Below are positions 42,257-50,772 of a DNA stretch of 64,000 nucleotides, piece after piece. The notes beneath the pieces were generated by a model. It was given only the letters and a program-made list of their open reading frames with translations, was not told where the DNA came from and did not search any database. Source of the stretch: Flavobacterium cutihirudinis. Lineage in GTDB: Bacteria > Bacteroidota > Bacteroidia > Flavobacteriales > Flavobacteriaceae. The DNA lies in contig NZ_QRDQ01000008.1 of NCBI RefSeq assembly GCF_003385895.1, positions 678,354 to 742,353 on the forward strand, written 5' to 3'. Both the position numbers and the translations under genes were made by a program. Numbering within the stretch: position 1 is the first letter of the stretch; every line of letters starts with the position of its first letter.

Positions 42257-42580
42257 TTAAAGCATTCCTAATTCTAACTTAGCTTCTTCGCTCATTAAAT
42301 CTTTACTCCAAGGCGGATCGAAAGTGATTTCAACGTCAACATCTTTAATGTTTTCGATTGTTTTTACTTTTTCTTCCACTTCTCTTGGTAAGCTTTCTGC
42401 TACTGGGCAGTTTGGAGATGTAAGTGTCATAAGGATTTTTACTTCGTAATCAGTATTAACCATTACATCGTAAATTAATCCTAATTCATAAATATCTACA
42501 GGAATCTCAGGATCGTAAATTCCTTTTAAAACTTTTACGATTGATTCTCCTAATTCGTTTGTGTCTATTTCTTGTTCCAT
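42257..42580 (-). CDS. SUF-associated DUF59 (MIP18/SufT-like) protein
   Basis: A 107-residue protein of the MIP18 (DUF59) family. Core: LKGIYDPEIPVDIYELGLIYDV (D-P-E-I-P motif), KILMTLTSPNCPVAESLP with the conserved Cys, and VDVEITFDPPWSKDLMSEEAKLELG. Family members assist Fe-S cluster delivery or maturation. Its location between sufE and the DUF2480 gene supports that role. Repeat elements lie on both sides. Confidence 0.92.
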   Translation of the reverse strand: MEQEIDTNELGESIVKVLKGIYDPEIPVDIYELGLIYDVMVNTDYEVKILMTLTSPNCPVAESLPREVEEKVKTIENIKDVDVEITFDPPWSKDLMSEEAKLELGML

Positions 42581-42598
42581 TTTGTTATTTGTTTTTTC

Positions 42599-42659
42599 GC
42601 CACGAATTTCACAAATTTCCCGAATTTAAAAATTAGTGTCAATTCGTGAAATTCGTGGC
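42599..42659. repeat. Inverted repeat between sufE and the DUF59 gene
   Basis: Perfect 14-bp arms GCCACGAATTTCAC (42599-42612) and GTGAAATTCGTGGC (42646-42659) with a 33-nt loop containing a further AATTTCCCGAATTT word. May act as an attenuator or mRNA stem. Confidence 0.7.
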
Positions 42660-42668
42660 AAAAGAAAT

Positions 42669-43094
42669 TTAATTTTTGTTTTTTGCGTCAAAAGCCAAAG
42701 CGTACATTTTGATGTTTTTGATCATCGAAACCAAACCATTGGCGCGTGTTGCTGATAAATGTTCTTTTAATCCAATTTCGTCAATAAAATCAGTATCAGC
42801 ATTTATGATATCTGATGCTTTTTGATTAGAGAATGCACGAATTAAAATCGCAATAATTCCTTTTGTCAAAATCGCGTCGCTGTCTGCAGTGAAAACAATT
42901 TTGTCTTCTTTTTCTTCGCCTTGCAACCAAACTTTTGACTGGCAACCTTTGATTAAATTTTCGTCGGTTTTATATTCTTCTTTAATTAACGGAAGAGTTT
43001 TTCCCAATTCGATGATGTATTCATAACGTTGCATCCAATCATCAAACATCGAAAATTCGTCTATTATTTCGTTTTGAATTTCTTTAATTGTCAT
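42669..43094 (-). CDS. sufE: Cysteine desulfuration protein SufE
   Basis: A 141-residue SufE/CsdE-family sulfur acceptor that takes persulfide from SufS and passes it to the SufBCD scaffold. The active Cys is C51 in LIKGCQSKVWLQG, the family hallmark; FDDWMQRYEYIIELGKTLP near the N-terminus and LSATRANGLVSMIKNIK near the C-terminus are typical. Two bp after the lipoprotein gene, in the sufS block. Confidence 0.95.
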   Translation of the reverse strand: MTIKEIQNEIIDEFSMFDDWMQRYEYIIELGKTLPLIKEEYKTDENLIKGCQSKVWLQGEEKEDKIVFTADSDAILTKGIIAILIRAFSNQKASDIINADTDFIDEIGLKEHLSATRANGLVSMIKNIKMYALAFDAKNKN

Positions 43095-43096
43095 AA

Positions 43097-43522
43097 TTAT
43101 TCTTTAGCAAAATCAGTAAGCAAATTGACTAGTTTTTCAATTTCCTTTGGAGGAAAACCATTGTCGAAGCCTTTAGTTTCATAGGTTTTCTGATTTTGAG
43201 TTATTTTTAAATTTCCTATTGCCGCACCGTCATAAAAACGTTTTTCTGTCGGAGCTTTTAAGTTTGGAATATTTTCTAAATTTATTTTCGAAAATTCAGA
43301 TACAATTTGTTTCCATTTTGCATCCTCAATTTTTTTTTCTACAGGTTGTGCATTTCTGCCGTTGGTAACTTTTACTGTTTTATTTTGAACAATTATCTCT
43401 TTAAAAAGACCTCTTGAAACAGCTGAATATTCAATTTCAGTCGAACTCATATCTGCATTTTTTTGACTGGAACAGCTCGATCCAATAAAAATAGTTAAGA
43501 GCAATAAAGATAATATTCTCAT
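43097..43522 (-). CDS. Hypothetical lipoprotein in the sufS-sufE interval
   Basis: A 141-residue lipoprotein (LLTIFIGSSC, Cys17). The mature part has VSRGLFKEIIVQNKTVKV, NLENIPNLKAPTEKRFYDGAAIG and LKITQNQKTYETKGFDNGFPPKEIEKLV. No domain name recognised with certainty. Proteins of this shape are often found between sufS and sufE in flavobacteria. Spacing of 11 bp to sufS and 2 bp to sufE indicates cotranscription; an envelope lipoprotein inside a cytosolic Fe-S operon is unexpected. Confidence 0.7.
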   Translation of the reverse strand: MRILSLLLLTIFIGSSCSSQKNADMSSTEIEYSAVSRGLFKEIIVQNKTVKVTNGRNAQPVEKKIEDAKWKQIVSEFSKINLENIPNLKAPTEKRFYDGAAIGNLKITQNQKTYETKGFDNGFPPKEIEKLVNLLTDFAKE

Positions 43523-43533
43523 AAAAGTGTTTT

Positions 43534-44748
43534 TTAGCTTAGCATTGTTTGAGCTTTCTTAACGGCTTCAACCATTTGATCAATTTCTTCTTTAGTATTA
43601 TAAAAAGAAAAAGAAGCACGAATCGTTCCCGGAATACAGAAGAAATTCATAATTGGCTGGGCACAATGATGTCCGGTTCTAACTGCAATTCCTAATTTGT
43701 CAATAATCGAACCAATATCATAAGGATGAATTCCATCAATATTAAAAGAAACTACCGATGCTTTATTTTTTCCGGTTCCGTAGATTCTTAAACCTTCAAT
43801 TTCTAGTAAACGTTTTGTCGCGTATTCTAAAAGTTTGTGTTCGTATTCCTGAATATTTTCAAAACCAATATTATTTAGATAATCAATTGCAGTTCCAAGA
43901 ACAATTCCGCCTGCGATATTTGGAGTTCCAGCTTCAAATTTATGAGGAAGATCTGCGTAAGTTGTTTTTTCGAAAGTCACTTCTTTGATCATTTCGCCAC
44001 CGCCCTGATAAGGAGGAAGTTTATTTAACCACTCTTCTTTTCCGTAAAGAATTCCAGTTCCTGTTGGACCGCACATTTTATGTCCTGAAAAAGCATAAAA
44101 ATCACAATCTAATTCCTGAACATTTGGTTTTAAATGCGGAACCGCCTGCGCGCCGTCAATCAAAACTGCAGAGCCAACAGCATGTGCTTTGTCAATAATA
44201 TATTTAATCGGATTTATGATTCCGAGTGCGTTTGAAATATGATTTACCGTAACAACTTTTGTTTTTTCTGAAAGAAGCGCATCAAATTCTTCCAAAATCA
44301 ATTCGCCATTTTCGTTCATCGGAATCACTTTTAAAGTAGCTCCGGTTTTTTCGCATAACATTTGCCAAGGCACAATATTACTGTGATGTTCTAATGAAGA
44401 AACAATTACTTCATCACCCGGTTTTAAAATCGAAGCAAAACCGTTTGTCACCAAGTTGATTCCGTGCGTAGTTCCCGAAGTAAAAAGTACTTCGTGAGCA
44501 TGTTTTGCATTGATATGATCTTTCACTTTGCCACGAGAAATTTCGTAAGCATCAGTAGCTAACTGGCTTAAAGTGTGAACGCCACGGTGAATATTGGCGT
44601 TGATTTCCTGATAATATTTAACTTCAGCATCAATCACGATTTGTGGTTTTTGCGAAGTGGCTCCGTTGTCGAAATATACTAAAGGTTTTCCGTTTACAGT
44701 TTGTGAAAGTATCGGAAAATCAGCTCTTATTTTTTGAATATCTAGCAT
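43534..44748 (-). CDS. sufS: Cysteine desulfurase SufS
   Basis: A 404-residue type II cysteine desulfurase: L-cysteine to L-alanine with persulfide on the enzyme. PLP lysine lies in DFYAFSGHKMCGPTG, the catalytic Cys in AVRTGHHCAQPIM (~360). YFDNGATSQKP, INANIHRGVHTLS, SLEHHSNIVPWQ and LIDGAQAVPHL are SufS hallmarks. It leads the second SUF block with its own TACTTTTG promoter box, because a rightward serine-hydrolase gene separates it from sufD. Confidence 0.97.
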   Translation of the reverse strand: MLDIQKIRADFPILSQTVNGKPLVYFDNGATSQKPQIVIDAEVKYYQEINANIHRGVHTLSQLATDAYEISRGKVKDHINAKHAHEVLFTSGTTHGINLVTNGFASILKPGDEVIVSSLEHHSNIVPWQMLCEKTGATLKVIPMNENGELILEEFDALLSEKTKVVTVNHISNALGIINPIKYIIDKAHAVGSAVLIDGAQAVPHLKPNVQELDCDFYAFSGHKMCGPTGTGILYGKEEWLNKLPPYQGGGEMIKEVTFEKTTYADLPHKFEAGTPNIAGGIVLGTAIDYLNNIGFENIQEYEHKLLEYATKRLLEIEGLRIYGTGKNKASVVSFNIDGIHPYDIGSIIDKLGIAVRTGHHCAQPIMNFFCIPGTIRASFSFYNTKEEIDQMVEAVKKAQTMLS

Positions 44749-44773
44749 GTCTTATTTAGAAAAAATCTATTTA

Positions 44774-44781
44774 CAAAAGTA
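44774..44781 (-). promoter_or_regulatory. sufS -7 element
   Basis: Leftward TACTTTTG, an exact TAnnTTTG match 26 bp before the sufS ATG; -33 weak. Supports independent transcription of sufS and following genes. Confidence 0.45.
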
Positions 44782-44969
44782 CTAAAACTAAATTTGTTTA
44801 TACAGGAATTCTATAATTTCCTTTTATGATGCCATTGTTACAAGGCGTAAATGCTGAATCCTTAAAAATTGACAAGGTTTTCTGCAGTATCCGAATTGTA
44901 TTTGTAATTTGAGTTCTAAAATCGTGAACATAAATTATTTATATTGCGATAAAAATAGCTAACATCATT

Positions 44970-46319
44970 ATGAAAAAGTTTCTCAAAGTATTTGCGCTTG
45001 TTTTGGTTCTTGCTTTCTTGTATTTCGGATTTACAACGTATCCGAAATTGGATTTGATTTCTGGTTTTTCCGCTAAAAGTGTCGCATCCGGACATTTTAT
45101 GGATCATCGTTCGTTGGATTTAATTCAGAAAACCGATAATGATATTCATTTATTGGATCTTGCAACCAACACGATTAACGATGCCGGAAAATTTGCAACG
45201 TCGGCGGTTTATGGTTTGAAAGAAAGAAAAGCGATTTACAGAGACGGTTTGGGCGCTTTATTAATTAATGATGATTACGATATTTCTAAACCCTATTTGC
45301 TTCCAAAAAGAACAAAATTGGTTAATAATCTTCCTTTTCCATATGGAAATAATGAACCAAAAGATACCGCTTTCGCGAATGTGGATTATGCAAAATTGAA
45401 AAAAGCAATTGATGATTCTTTCGATAAAGATGGCGGAAAAGCAAAACGCACGCGCGCCGTTGTCGTTTTATACAAAGACAAATTAATCGGCGAAAAATAT
45501 GATACGGGATTCAATAAAGACAGTAAAATTCTGGGTTGGTCGATGACAAAAAGTATCACCAGTTCGGCCTTTGGCGTTTTGGCTAAACAAGGAAAAATCG
45601 ACATTTATAAACCAGCACCTATCAAAGAATGGCAAAATGATGAGCGTAAAAATATTACGGTTAACGATTTGCTTCATATGAATTCTGGTTTAGAATGGGA
45701 AGAAAACTATAGCACAATTTGCGACGCGACACAAATGCTTTTCCAATCTGAAGATATGGGAAAAGTGCAAATGGATAAACCAGCGAAATACAAACCAAAC
45801 ACACATTGGTATTATTCGTCTGGAACAACCAATTTATTGTCAAGAATTTTAAGAGGCCAATTTACAACACAACAAGAATATCTTGATTTTTGGTACAGCG
45901 CCGTAATCGACAAAATCGGAATGAACTCGATGATTGTTGAACAAGATATGTCTGGAACTTTTGTTGGTTCGTCTTACGGATGGGCAACGCCACGTGATTG
46001 GTCAAAATTCGGATTATTATATCTTCATAAAGGAAACTGGAATGGAGAACAGATCCTTGACGAAAGCTGGGTAAAATACACATCAACACCAACGAATACT
46101 TCTGAAGGAAAATATGGAGCTCAATTTTGGCTAAACGCCGGAGGAAAATTCCCTGATGTTCCGCGTGATATGTTTTATTGCAGTGGTTACCAAGGTCAAA
46201 TGGTGGCGATTATTCCGTCTTTGGATATGGTAGTTGTGAGAATGGGAGTGAAGGAAGAAGAACCTGGATTTGATTTTAATGGGTTTTTGAAGGGGATTAT
46301 TGAGAGTGTGAAGAAATAG
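44970..46319 (+). CDS. Serine hydrolase, beta-lactamase/penicillin-binding-protein-like
   Basis: A 449-residue protein with an N-terminal signal or anchor (residues 4-22). Class C beta-lactamase-like domain from ~135: S-x-x-K motif S191-M-T-K194 (GWSMTKSITSS), Y-x-S/N motif in HWYYSSGTTN (~285) and a C-terminal GYQGQMVAIIPSLDMVVVRMG strand in place of the KTG box. Family members are D-aminopeptidases, esterases or carboxypeptidases; the substrate is unknown. Transcribed against the surrounding SUF genes and placed exactly between sufD and sufS, so it looks like an insertion into the locus. Confidence 0.88.
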   Translation: MKKFLKVFALVLVLAFLYFGFTTYPKLDLISGFSAKSVASGHFMDHRSLDLIQKTDNDIHLLDLATNTINDAGKFATSAVYGLKERKAIYRDGLGALLINDDYDISKPYLLPKRTKLVNNLPFPYGNNEPKDTAFANVDYAKLKKAIDDSFDKDGGKAKRTRAVVVLYKDKLIGEKYDTGFNKDSKILGWSMTKSITSSAFGVLAKQGKIDIYKPAPIKEWQNDERKNITVNDLLHMNSGLEWEENYSTICDATQMLFQSEDMGKVQMDKPAKYKPNTHWYYSSGTTNLLSRILRGQFTTQQEYLDFWYSAVIDKIGMNSMIVEQDMSGTFVGSSYGWATPRDWSKFGLLYLHKGNWNGEQILDESWVKYTSTPTNTSEGKYGAQFWLNAGGKFPDVPRDMFYCSGYQGQMVAIIPSLDMVVVRMGVKEEEPGFDFNGFLKGIIESVKK

Positions 46320-46324
46320 ATTTT

Positions 46325-46492
46325 ATGAAGATACTATTGCATCCGGGAGTTTTATTTATCGTTGGTTTTGTATTGAATGGGATTGCTTGGACTGTAAAAC
46401 TTGGTCCCGTATTTAGCACTATTTGTTTATTACTAGGATTGGGATTGATTTTTTCAAGTATTATATTATTTATTATTAAAGTTAGAAGCTAG
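46325..46492 (+). CDS. Small two-helix membrane protein (55 aa)
   Basis: ATG at 46325, stop TAG at 46490-46492, 5 bp after the serine hydrolase stop. The 55-residue product starts MKILLHPGVLFIVGFVLN and has two hydrophobic helices (residues ~8-22 and ~30-50) with a short polar turn (TVKLGP) and a basic tail (IKVRS). Composition, codon use and tight spacing are like a real small membrane protein. Family unknown. Confidence 0.55.
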   Translation: MKILLHPGVLFIVGFVLNGIAWTVKLGPVFSTICLLLGLGLIFSSIILFIIKVRS

Positions 46493-46500
46493 TAACTTTA

Positions 46501-46591
46501 ACCGCAAAAAACGCGAGGTATAAAAGCAAAAAGTTCGCAAAGCTTAAATAAAAACTTTGCGAACTTTGTGCAACCTTTGTGTCTTTGCGGT
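46501..46591. repeat. Nested inverted repeat (TTTGCGAACTTTGTG family, copy B)
   Basis: Inner 13-bp stem AAAGTTCGCAAAG (46530-46542) / CTTTGCGAACTTT (46555-46567) inside outer arms ACCGCAAA (46501-46508) / TTTGCGGT (46584-46591). Sits between the convergent 55-aa gene and sufD and can end both transcripts. Same inner sequence as 40465-40516. Confidence 0.75.
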
Positions 46592-46600
46592 AAAACCTGA

Positions 46601-47917
46601 CTACAAATCAAATCCTAAATTCACGCCTAATTTCATGGCAATGATTTTAGTAATTCTTTGTTTTAATTCCGGTATTTTAATGCTTTCGATAACGGCATTT
46701 GAGAATGCGTACATCAATAAAGCTTTTGCTTCTTTTTGTGGAATTCCACGAGATTGCATGTAGAACATTGCTGTTTCATCCAATTGTCCAACTGTACAAC
46801 CGTGAGAACATTTTACATCATCGGCAAAAATCTCTAATTGTGGTTTTGCGTTGATAGTTGCTTTGTCGCTCAATAAAATGTTGTTGCTTTTTTGGAAAGC
46901 ATTTGTTTTTTGAGCTTCTTTTTCTACCAAAACTTTTCCGTTGAAAACTCCTGTTGAGCGATCAGAGAAAATTCCTTTATAATCCTGGAAACTTTCGCAA
47001 TTTGGCGTTGCATGGTTTACCAAAGTATAATGATCAACGTGTTGTTTGTCGTTTAAGATCGAAATTCCGTTTAACGTACTTGTCAATCTTTCACCAAAAT
47101 GGTAAAAGTTTAAGTTGTTACGAGTTAAATTTCCACCAAAAGAGAAAGTGTGTACATAAGCATGACTTTCCTGTTGTTGTGAAACGTAAGTGTTGTCAAT
47201 TAAATTGGCTTCACTATTATCGTTTTGAATTTTGTAATAATCAACAATCGCACGTTTTTGAGCAAAAATCTCGGTAACCGAATTGGTTAAAACAGGATTT
47301 TCATTCAAACTTTGGTGACGCTCAATAATTTGAACATGTGAATTTTCGCCCACAATAACCAAATTTCTTGGCTGAACCATTAAAGCCGATTCGTTTCCTG
47401 TTGAGAAATACATAATCTCAATTGGTTTGTCAGCCACTTTTTTCTTCGGAATATTGATAAAAGCACCTTCAATTGCAAATGCAGTATTCAATGAAGTCAA
47501 ACTATCATCTTTACTTGCGATTTGGTTGAAATACGTATCAATAACCATTTTATATTTTGGTTTGGTCAATGCCGATGACATCAAGCAAACATCGATTCCG
47601 TCATGTGTTGTAGAAGACAAATGCGAACTAAAAACACCATCGATAAATACTAATTTGTAAGTATCTATTTCGTGTAAAAAGTATTTTTTTACCTGATTAA
47701 ATTCGATTGCATTTTCCTGCTTTGGAAAAACCGTAAAGTCATTTTTTAAGATGGCGTTTAGCGATGTATATTTCCAAGCTTCTTCTTTTTTGGTTGGGAA
47801 ACCTTTATTTTCGAAGTTTTTTAAAGCATTTGTGCGTATGTCATGTAAATCTGAATGTACATCGACACGCTCTTCAAAAGCCATAAAAGACGATACTAAT
47901 TTTTCTTTTAAATCCAT
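46601..47917 (-). CDS. sufD: Fe-S cluster assembly scaffold SufD
   Basis: A 438-residue SufBD-fold protein, partner of SufB and SufC in the cluster-building complex. The beta-helix core carries NLNFYHFGERLTSTLNGISI, ILLSDKATINAKPQLEIFADDVKCSHGCTVGQLDETAMFYMQSRGIPQKEAKALLMYAF; the C-terminal C-S-H-G region is the SufD signature. N-terminal KKEEAWKYTSLNAIL is also typical. Last gene of the first SUF block, 66 bp after sufC; the gap holds a triplicated 7-bp repeat. Confidence 0.96.
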   Translation of the reverse strand: MDLKEKLVSSFMAFEERVDVHSDLHDIRTNALKNFENKGFPTKKEEAWKYTSLNAILKNDFTVFPKQENAIEFNQVKKYFLHEIDTYKLVFIDGVFSSHLSSTTHDGIDVCLMSSALTKPKYKMVIDTYFNQIASKDDSLTSLNTAFAIEGAFINIPKKKVADKPIEIMYFSTGNESALMVQPRNLVIVGENSHVQIIERHQSLNENPVLTNSVTEIFAQKRAIVDYYKIQNDNSEANLIDNTYVSQQQESHAYVHTFSFGGNLTRNNLNFYHFGERLTSTLNGISILNDKQHVDHYTLVNHATPNCESFQDYKGIFSDRSTGVFNGKVLVEKEAQKTNAFQKSNNILLSDKATINAKPQLEIFADDVKCSHGCTVGQLDETAMFYMQSRGIPQKEAKALLMYAFSNAVIESIKIPELKQRITKIIAMKLGVNLGFDL

Positions 47918-47930
47918 TTCTTTAGTTGTA

Positions 47931-47955
47931 AGTTATGAGTTATGAGTTATGAGTT
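47931..47955. repeat. Short tandem repeat between sufC and sufD
   Basis: AGTTATG repeated three times, followed by GAGTTTTTGC and AAACTGCAAACTGTAACTG words, similar to the material at 42134-42254. Confidence 0.6.
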
Positions 47956-47983
47956 TTTGCAAACTGCAAACTGTAACTGTAAA

Positions 47984-48730
47984 CTAGTTTTCTGCCTTGA
48001 TCCAATCGTAACCCTTTTCCTCTAGCTCATATGCTAGCTCTTTTCCCCCAGATTTTACGATTCTTCCGTTGTAAAGAACGTGAACGAAATCAGGAACGAT
48101 ATAATCTAATAGACGTTGGTAGTGCGTGATTACAATAATTGCGTTTTTGTCGCTTTTTAATTTGTTCACACCATTAGCAACAATTCTTAAAGCATCGATA
48201 TCAAGACCAGAATCTGTTTCGTCAAGGATCGCTAATTTTGGCTCTAACATTGCCATTTGGAAAATTTCGTTTCTTTTTTTCTCTCCTCCAGAAAAACCTT
48301 CATTTAAAGAACGAGATAAAAATTTACGGTCGATTTCCAATAATTCAGATTTCTCACGAATTACTTTCAACATTTCGTTAGCCGGCATTTCTTCTTGTCC
48401 GTTTGCTTTACGAGTTTCGTTGATCGCCGTTTTCATGAAGTTAGTCACGCTAACTCCAGGAATTTCTACAGGATATTGAAACGAAAGGAAAACACCTTTA
48501 TGCGCTCTTTCTTCAGGAGCTAAATCAGCAAGATCTTCTCCGTCTAGGATAACTTCTCCGTCTGTAACTTCATAGTTTTCGTTTCCTGCAATAACAGCAG
48601 AAAGTGTACTTTTTCCAGAACCGTTTGGTCCCATGATAGCGTGAACTTCTCCAGCTTTAACTTCTATATTAATTCCTTTCAGGATTTCTTTATCACCAAT
48701 TGCGGCGTGAAGGTTTTTTATTGATAACAT
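47984..48730 (-). CDS. sufC: Fe-S cluster assembly ATPase SufC
   Basis: A 248-residue ABC-type ATPase without membrane partner. Walker A GPNGSGKST (34-42), Q-loop in FLSFQYPVEIPGVSV, the modified signature LNEGFSGGEKKRNEI, Walker B KLAILDETDSGLDIDAL and H-loop VITHYQRLLDYI. Drives conformational change of the SufB-SufD scaffold. A flavodoxin-like gene is inserted between it and sufB. Confidence 0.98.
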   Translation of the reverse strand: MLSIKNLHAAIGDKEILKGINIEVKAGEVHAIMGPNGSGKSTLSAVIAGNENYEVTDGEVILDGEDLADLAPEERAHKGVFLSFQYPVEIPGVSVTNFMKTAINETRKANGQEEMPANEMLKVIREKSELLEIDRKFLSRSLNEGFSGGEKKRNEIFQMAMLEPKLAILDETDSGLDIDALRIVANGVNKLKSDKNAIIVITHYQRLLDYIVPDFVHVLYNGRIVKSGGKELAYELEEKGYDWIKAEN

Positions 48731-48741
48731 TGTTTTTTATT

Positions 48742-49230
48742 TTATATAAATGTCAATTCTATTTTTGTTTGTTGGTTTAGGATATTGGCATTAAAATGCG
48801 CGTGACCTAAATATTCCATGCCTAAATAATCGGCTGATTTTTTGAACGGAATGTAAAAACTATCCTCAATTTCATTGTCGTGTGAATTTGATATCACACC
48901 AATTTTCTTTCCTCTGAGTTTTCTTCCGGTTTCTTTTTCAATTCGGATTAAATCCGAAAAACGATCAAAGAAAACCTTCATTATTCCACTCATATTGTAC
49001 CAATATATTGGCGTTGCAAAAATTAAAGTGTCATACTGTTCAAGAACTCTTCTTATTAAAGGAAGAAAATCATCTTCCTTATTTTTGCTTTCGTAATCAT
49101 AATAAGAAATATTATAATCACTTAAGTCAATTACATCTATTCCGGTATCTTTAGAAATTTCATCCACAATTCTGGTTGTGTTTCCGTTTTTCCTGGATGA
49201 ACCTAAAATGATGACTTTTTTATTTTCCAT
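48742..49230 (-). CDS. Flavodoxin-fold NAD(P)H-dependent oxidoreductase (FMN reductase-like)
   Basis: The start was placed at ATG 49230 (MENKKVIILGSSRKNGNT), 7 bp after sufB; an ATG 15 bp upstream would overlap sufB. The 162-residue product has the flavodoxin-fold phosphate loop GSSRKNGNTTRIV, DTLIFATPIYWYNMSGIMKVFFDRFSDL (FMN isoalloxazine-binding loop) and GKKIGVISNS. It belongs to the NADPH-dependent FMN reductase/flavodoxin-2 type. Placed between sufB and sufC with spacings of 7 and 11 bp, so it is almost certainly cotranscribed. It could supply electrons for cluster assembly or mobilise iron; that is inference. Confidence 0.88.
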   Translation of the reverse strand: MENKKVIILGSSRKNGNTTRIVDEISKDTGIDVIDLSDYNISYYDYESKNKEDDFLPLIRRVLEQYDTLIFATPIYWYNMSGIMKVFFDRFSDLIRIEKETGRKLRGKKIGVISNSHDNEIEDSFYIPFKKSADYLGMEYLGHAHFNANILNQQTKIELTFI

Positions 49231-49237
49231 CTTTAAA

Positions 49238-50686
49238 TTATCCAACAGAACCTTCTAGAGAAATCTCTAATAATTTTTGCGCTTCAACTGCAAATTCCAT
49301 TGGTAATTTGTTCAATACATCTTTACTGAAACCGTTTACAATTAAGGCAATCGCTTTTTCAGTTGGAATACCTCTTTGGTTGCAATAGAAAACCTGATCT
49401 TCTCCAATTTTACTTGTCGTTGCTTCGTGCTCGATTTTTGCAGATGGATTTTTACTTTCGATATAAGGGAAAGTATGTGCACCACAATTGTTCCCCATTA
49501 AAAGAGAATCACATTGCGAAAAGTTTCTTGCATTCTCCGCTCTTGGCGAAATCTGCACTAAACCACGGTAACTGTTTTGTGATTTTCCAGCCGAAATACC
49601 TTTAGAAATAATAGTCGATTTAGTATTTTTTCCTAAATGGATCATTTTAGTTCCAGTATCAGCTTGTTGAAAATTATTGGTTACAGCAATCGAATAAAAT
49701 TCTCCTACTGAATTATCTCCTTTAAGTACACAAGAAGGATATTTCCAGGTTACAGCAGAACCAGTTTCAACCTGTGTCCAAGAAATTTTAGCGTTAGTTT
49801 CGCATAAACCTCTTTTTGTTACGAAGTTGTAAACTCCACCTTTTCCTTCTTTGTTTCCAGGGAACCAGTTTTGAACGGTAGAATATTTAATTTCAGCATC
49901 ATCCAAAGCGATTAATTCAACCACAGCAGCGTGTAATTGATTTTCGTCACGGCTTGGAGCAGTACATCCTTCAAGGTAAGAAACGTAACTTCCTTCATCA
50001 GCAATAACCAGAGTTCTTTCGAATTGTCCTGTTCCTGCTTGATTGATTCTGAAATAAGTTGAAAGTTCCATTGGACATTTAACGCCTTTTGGAATATAAC
50101 AGAAACTTCCGTCAGAGAAAACTGCAGAGTTTAATGCTGCATAGAAGTTGTCTTTTTGTGGTACAACAGTTCCTAAATATTTTTTTACTAATTCAGGATG
50201 TTCTTTAATAGCTTCAGAAATTGGACAGAAAATAATTCCTTTTTCTGCCAAAGTTTTCTTGAAAGTCGTTGCTACAGAAACAGAATCGACAACAATATCC
50301 ATAGCGACATTGTTCATCATTTTTTGTTCGTCAACAGAAATTCCAAGTTTTTTGTACATTTCTAACAATTCCGGATCAACATCGTCCAAAGTTTTGTTAG
50401 GATCTACTTGTTTTGGAGCTGAATAATAAGAAATGGCCTGAAAATCTGGTTTTTCGTAACGAACATTTGCCCATTCTGGCTCGATCATTTCTTTCCAGGC
50501 ACGGAAAGCCTCGATGCGCCATTCGGTCATCCATTCAGGTTCTTCTTTTTTAAGAGAAATAGCTCTCACGATGTCTTCGTTTAAGCCAATAGGAAACGTT
50601 TCAGATTCTATATTGGTGTAAAATCCGTATTCGTATTCTTTAGTTTCGAGTTCGATTTTTAAATCGTCTTCTGTGTATTTGCTCAT
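49238..50686 (-). CDS. sufB: Fe-S cluster assembly scaffold SufB
   Basis: A 482-residue SufB. Hallmarks: [75 protein letters not shown]-like [21 protein letters not shown], and the C-terminal [24 protein letters not shown]. It is the main scaffold on which [Fe-S] clusters are built with SufC and SufD. Second gene of the block after sufA (86-bp gap with a tandem repeat). Confidence 0.98.
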   Translation of the reverse strand: MSKYTEDDLKIELETKEYEYGFYTNIESETFPIGLNEDIVRAISLKKEEPEWMTEWRIEAFRAWKEMIEPEWANVRYEKPDFQAISYYSAPKQVDPNKTLDDVDPELLEMYKKLGISVDEQKMMNNVAMDIVVDSVSVATTFKKTLAEKGIIFCPISEAIKEHPELVKKYLGTVVPQKDNFYAALNSAVFSDGSFCYIPKGVKCPMELSTYFRINQAGTGQFERTLVIADEGSYVSYLEGCTAPSRDENQLHAAVVELIALDDAEIKYSTVQNWFPGNKEGKGGVYNFVTKRGLCETNAKISWTQVETGSAVTWKYPSCVLKGDNSVGEFYSIAVTNNFQQADTGTKMIHLGKNTKSTIISKGISAGKSQNSYRGLVQISPRAENARNFSQCDSLLMGNNCGAHTFPYIESKNPSAKIEHEATTSKIGEDQVFYCNQRGIPTEKAIALIVNGFSKDVLNKLPMEFAVEAQKLLEISLEGSVG

Positions 50687-50700
50687 TATTTTTTTTATTG

Positions 50701-50733
50701 TCTGAAAGTTTGAAAGTCTAAAGTTTGAAAGTC
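50701..50733. repeat. Short direct repeat between sufA and sufB
   Basis: TCTGAAAGTTTGAAAG followed by TCTAAAGTTTGAAAG and TCA; two near-identical 15/16-bp units in the 86-bp spacer. Non-coding. Confidence 0.6.
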
Positions 50734-50772
50734 AATTGAAGCCATTAGGGCTTTATGACTTTTTGCTTTTGA

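Noticed and set aside
44970..46319. Serine hydrolase as an antibiotic-resistance beta-lactamase
   Set aside because: It has the S-x-x-K and Y-S-S motifs but lacks a clear KTG box and has a long unusual N-terminal region; a peptidase or esterase is equally likely.
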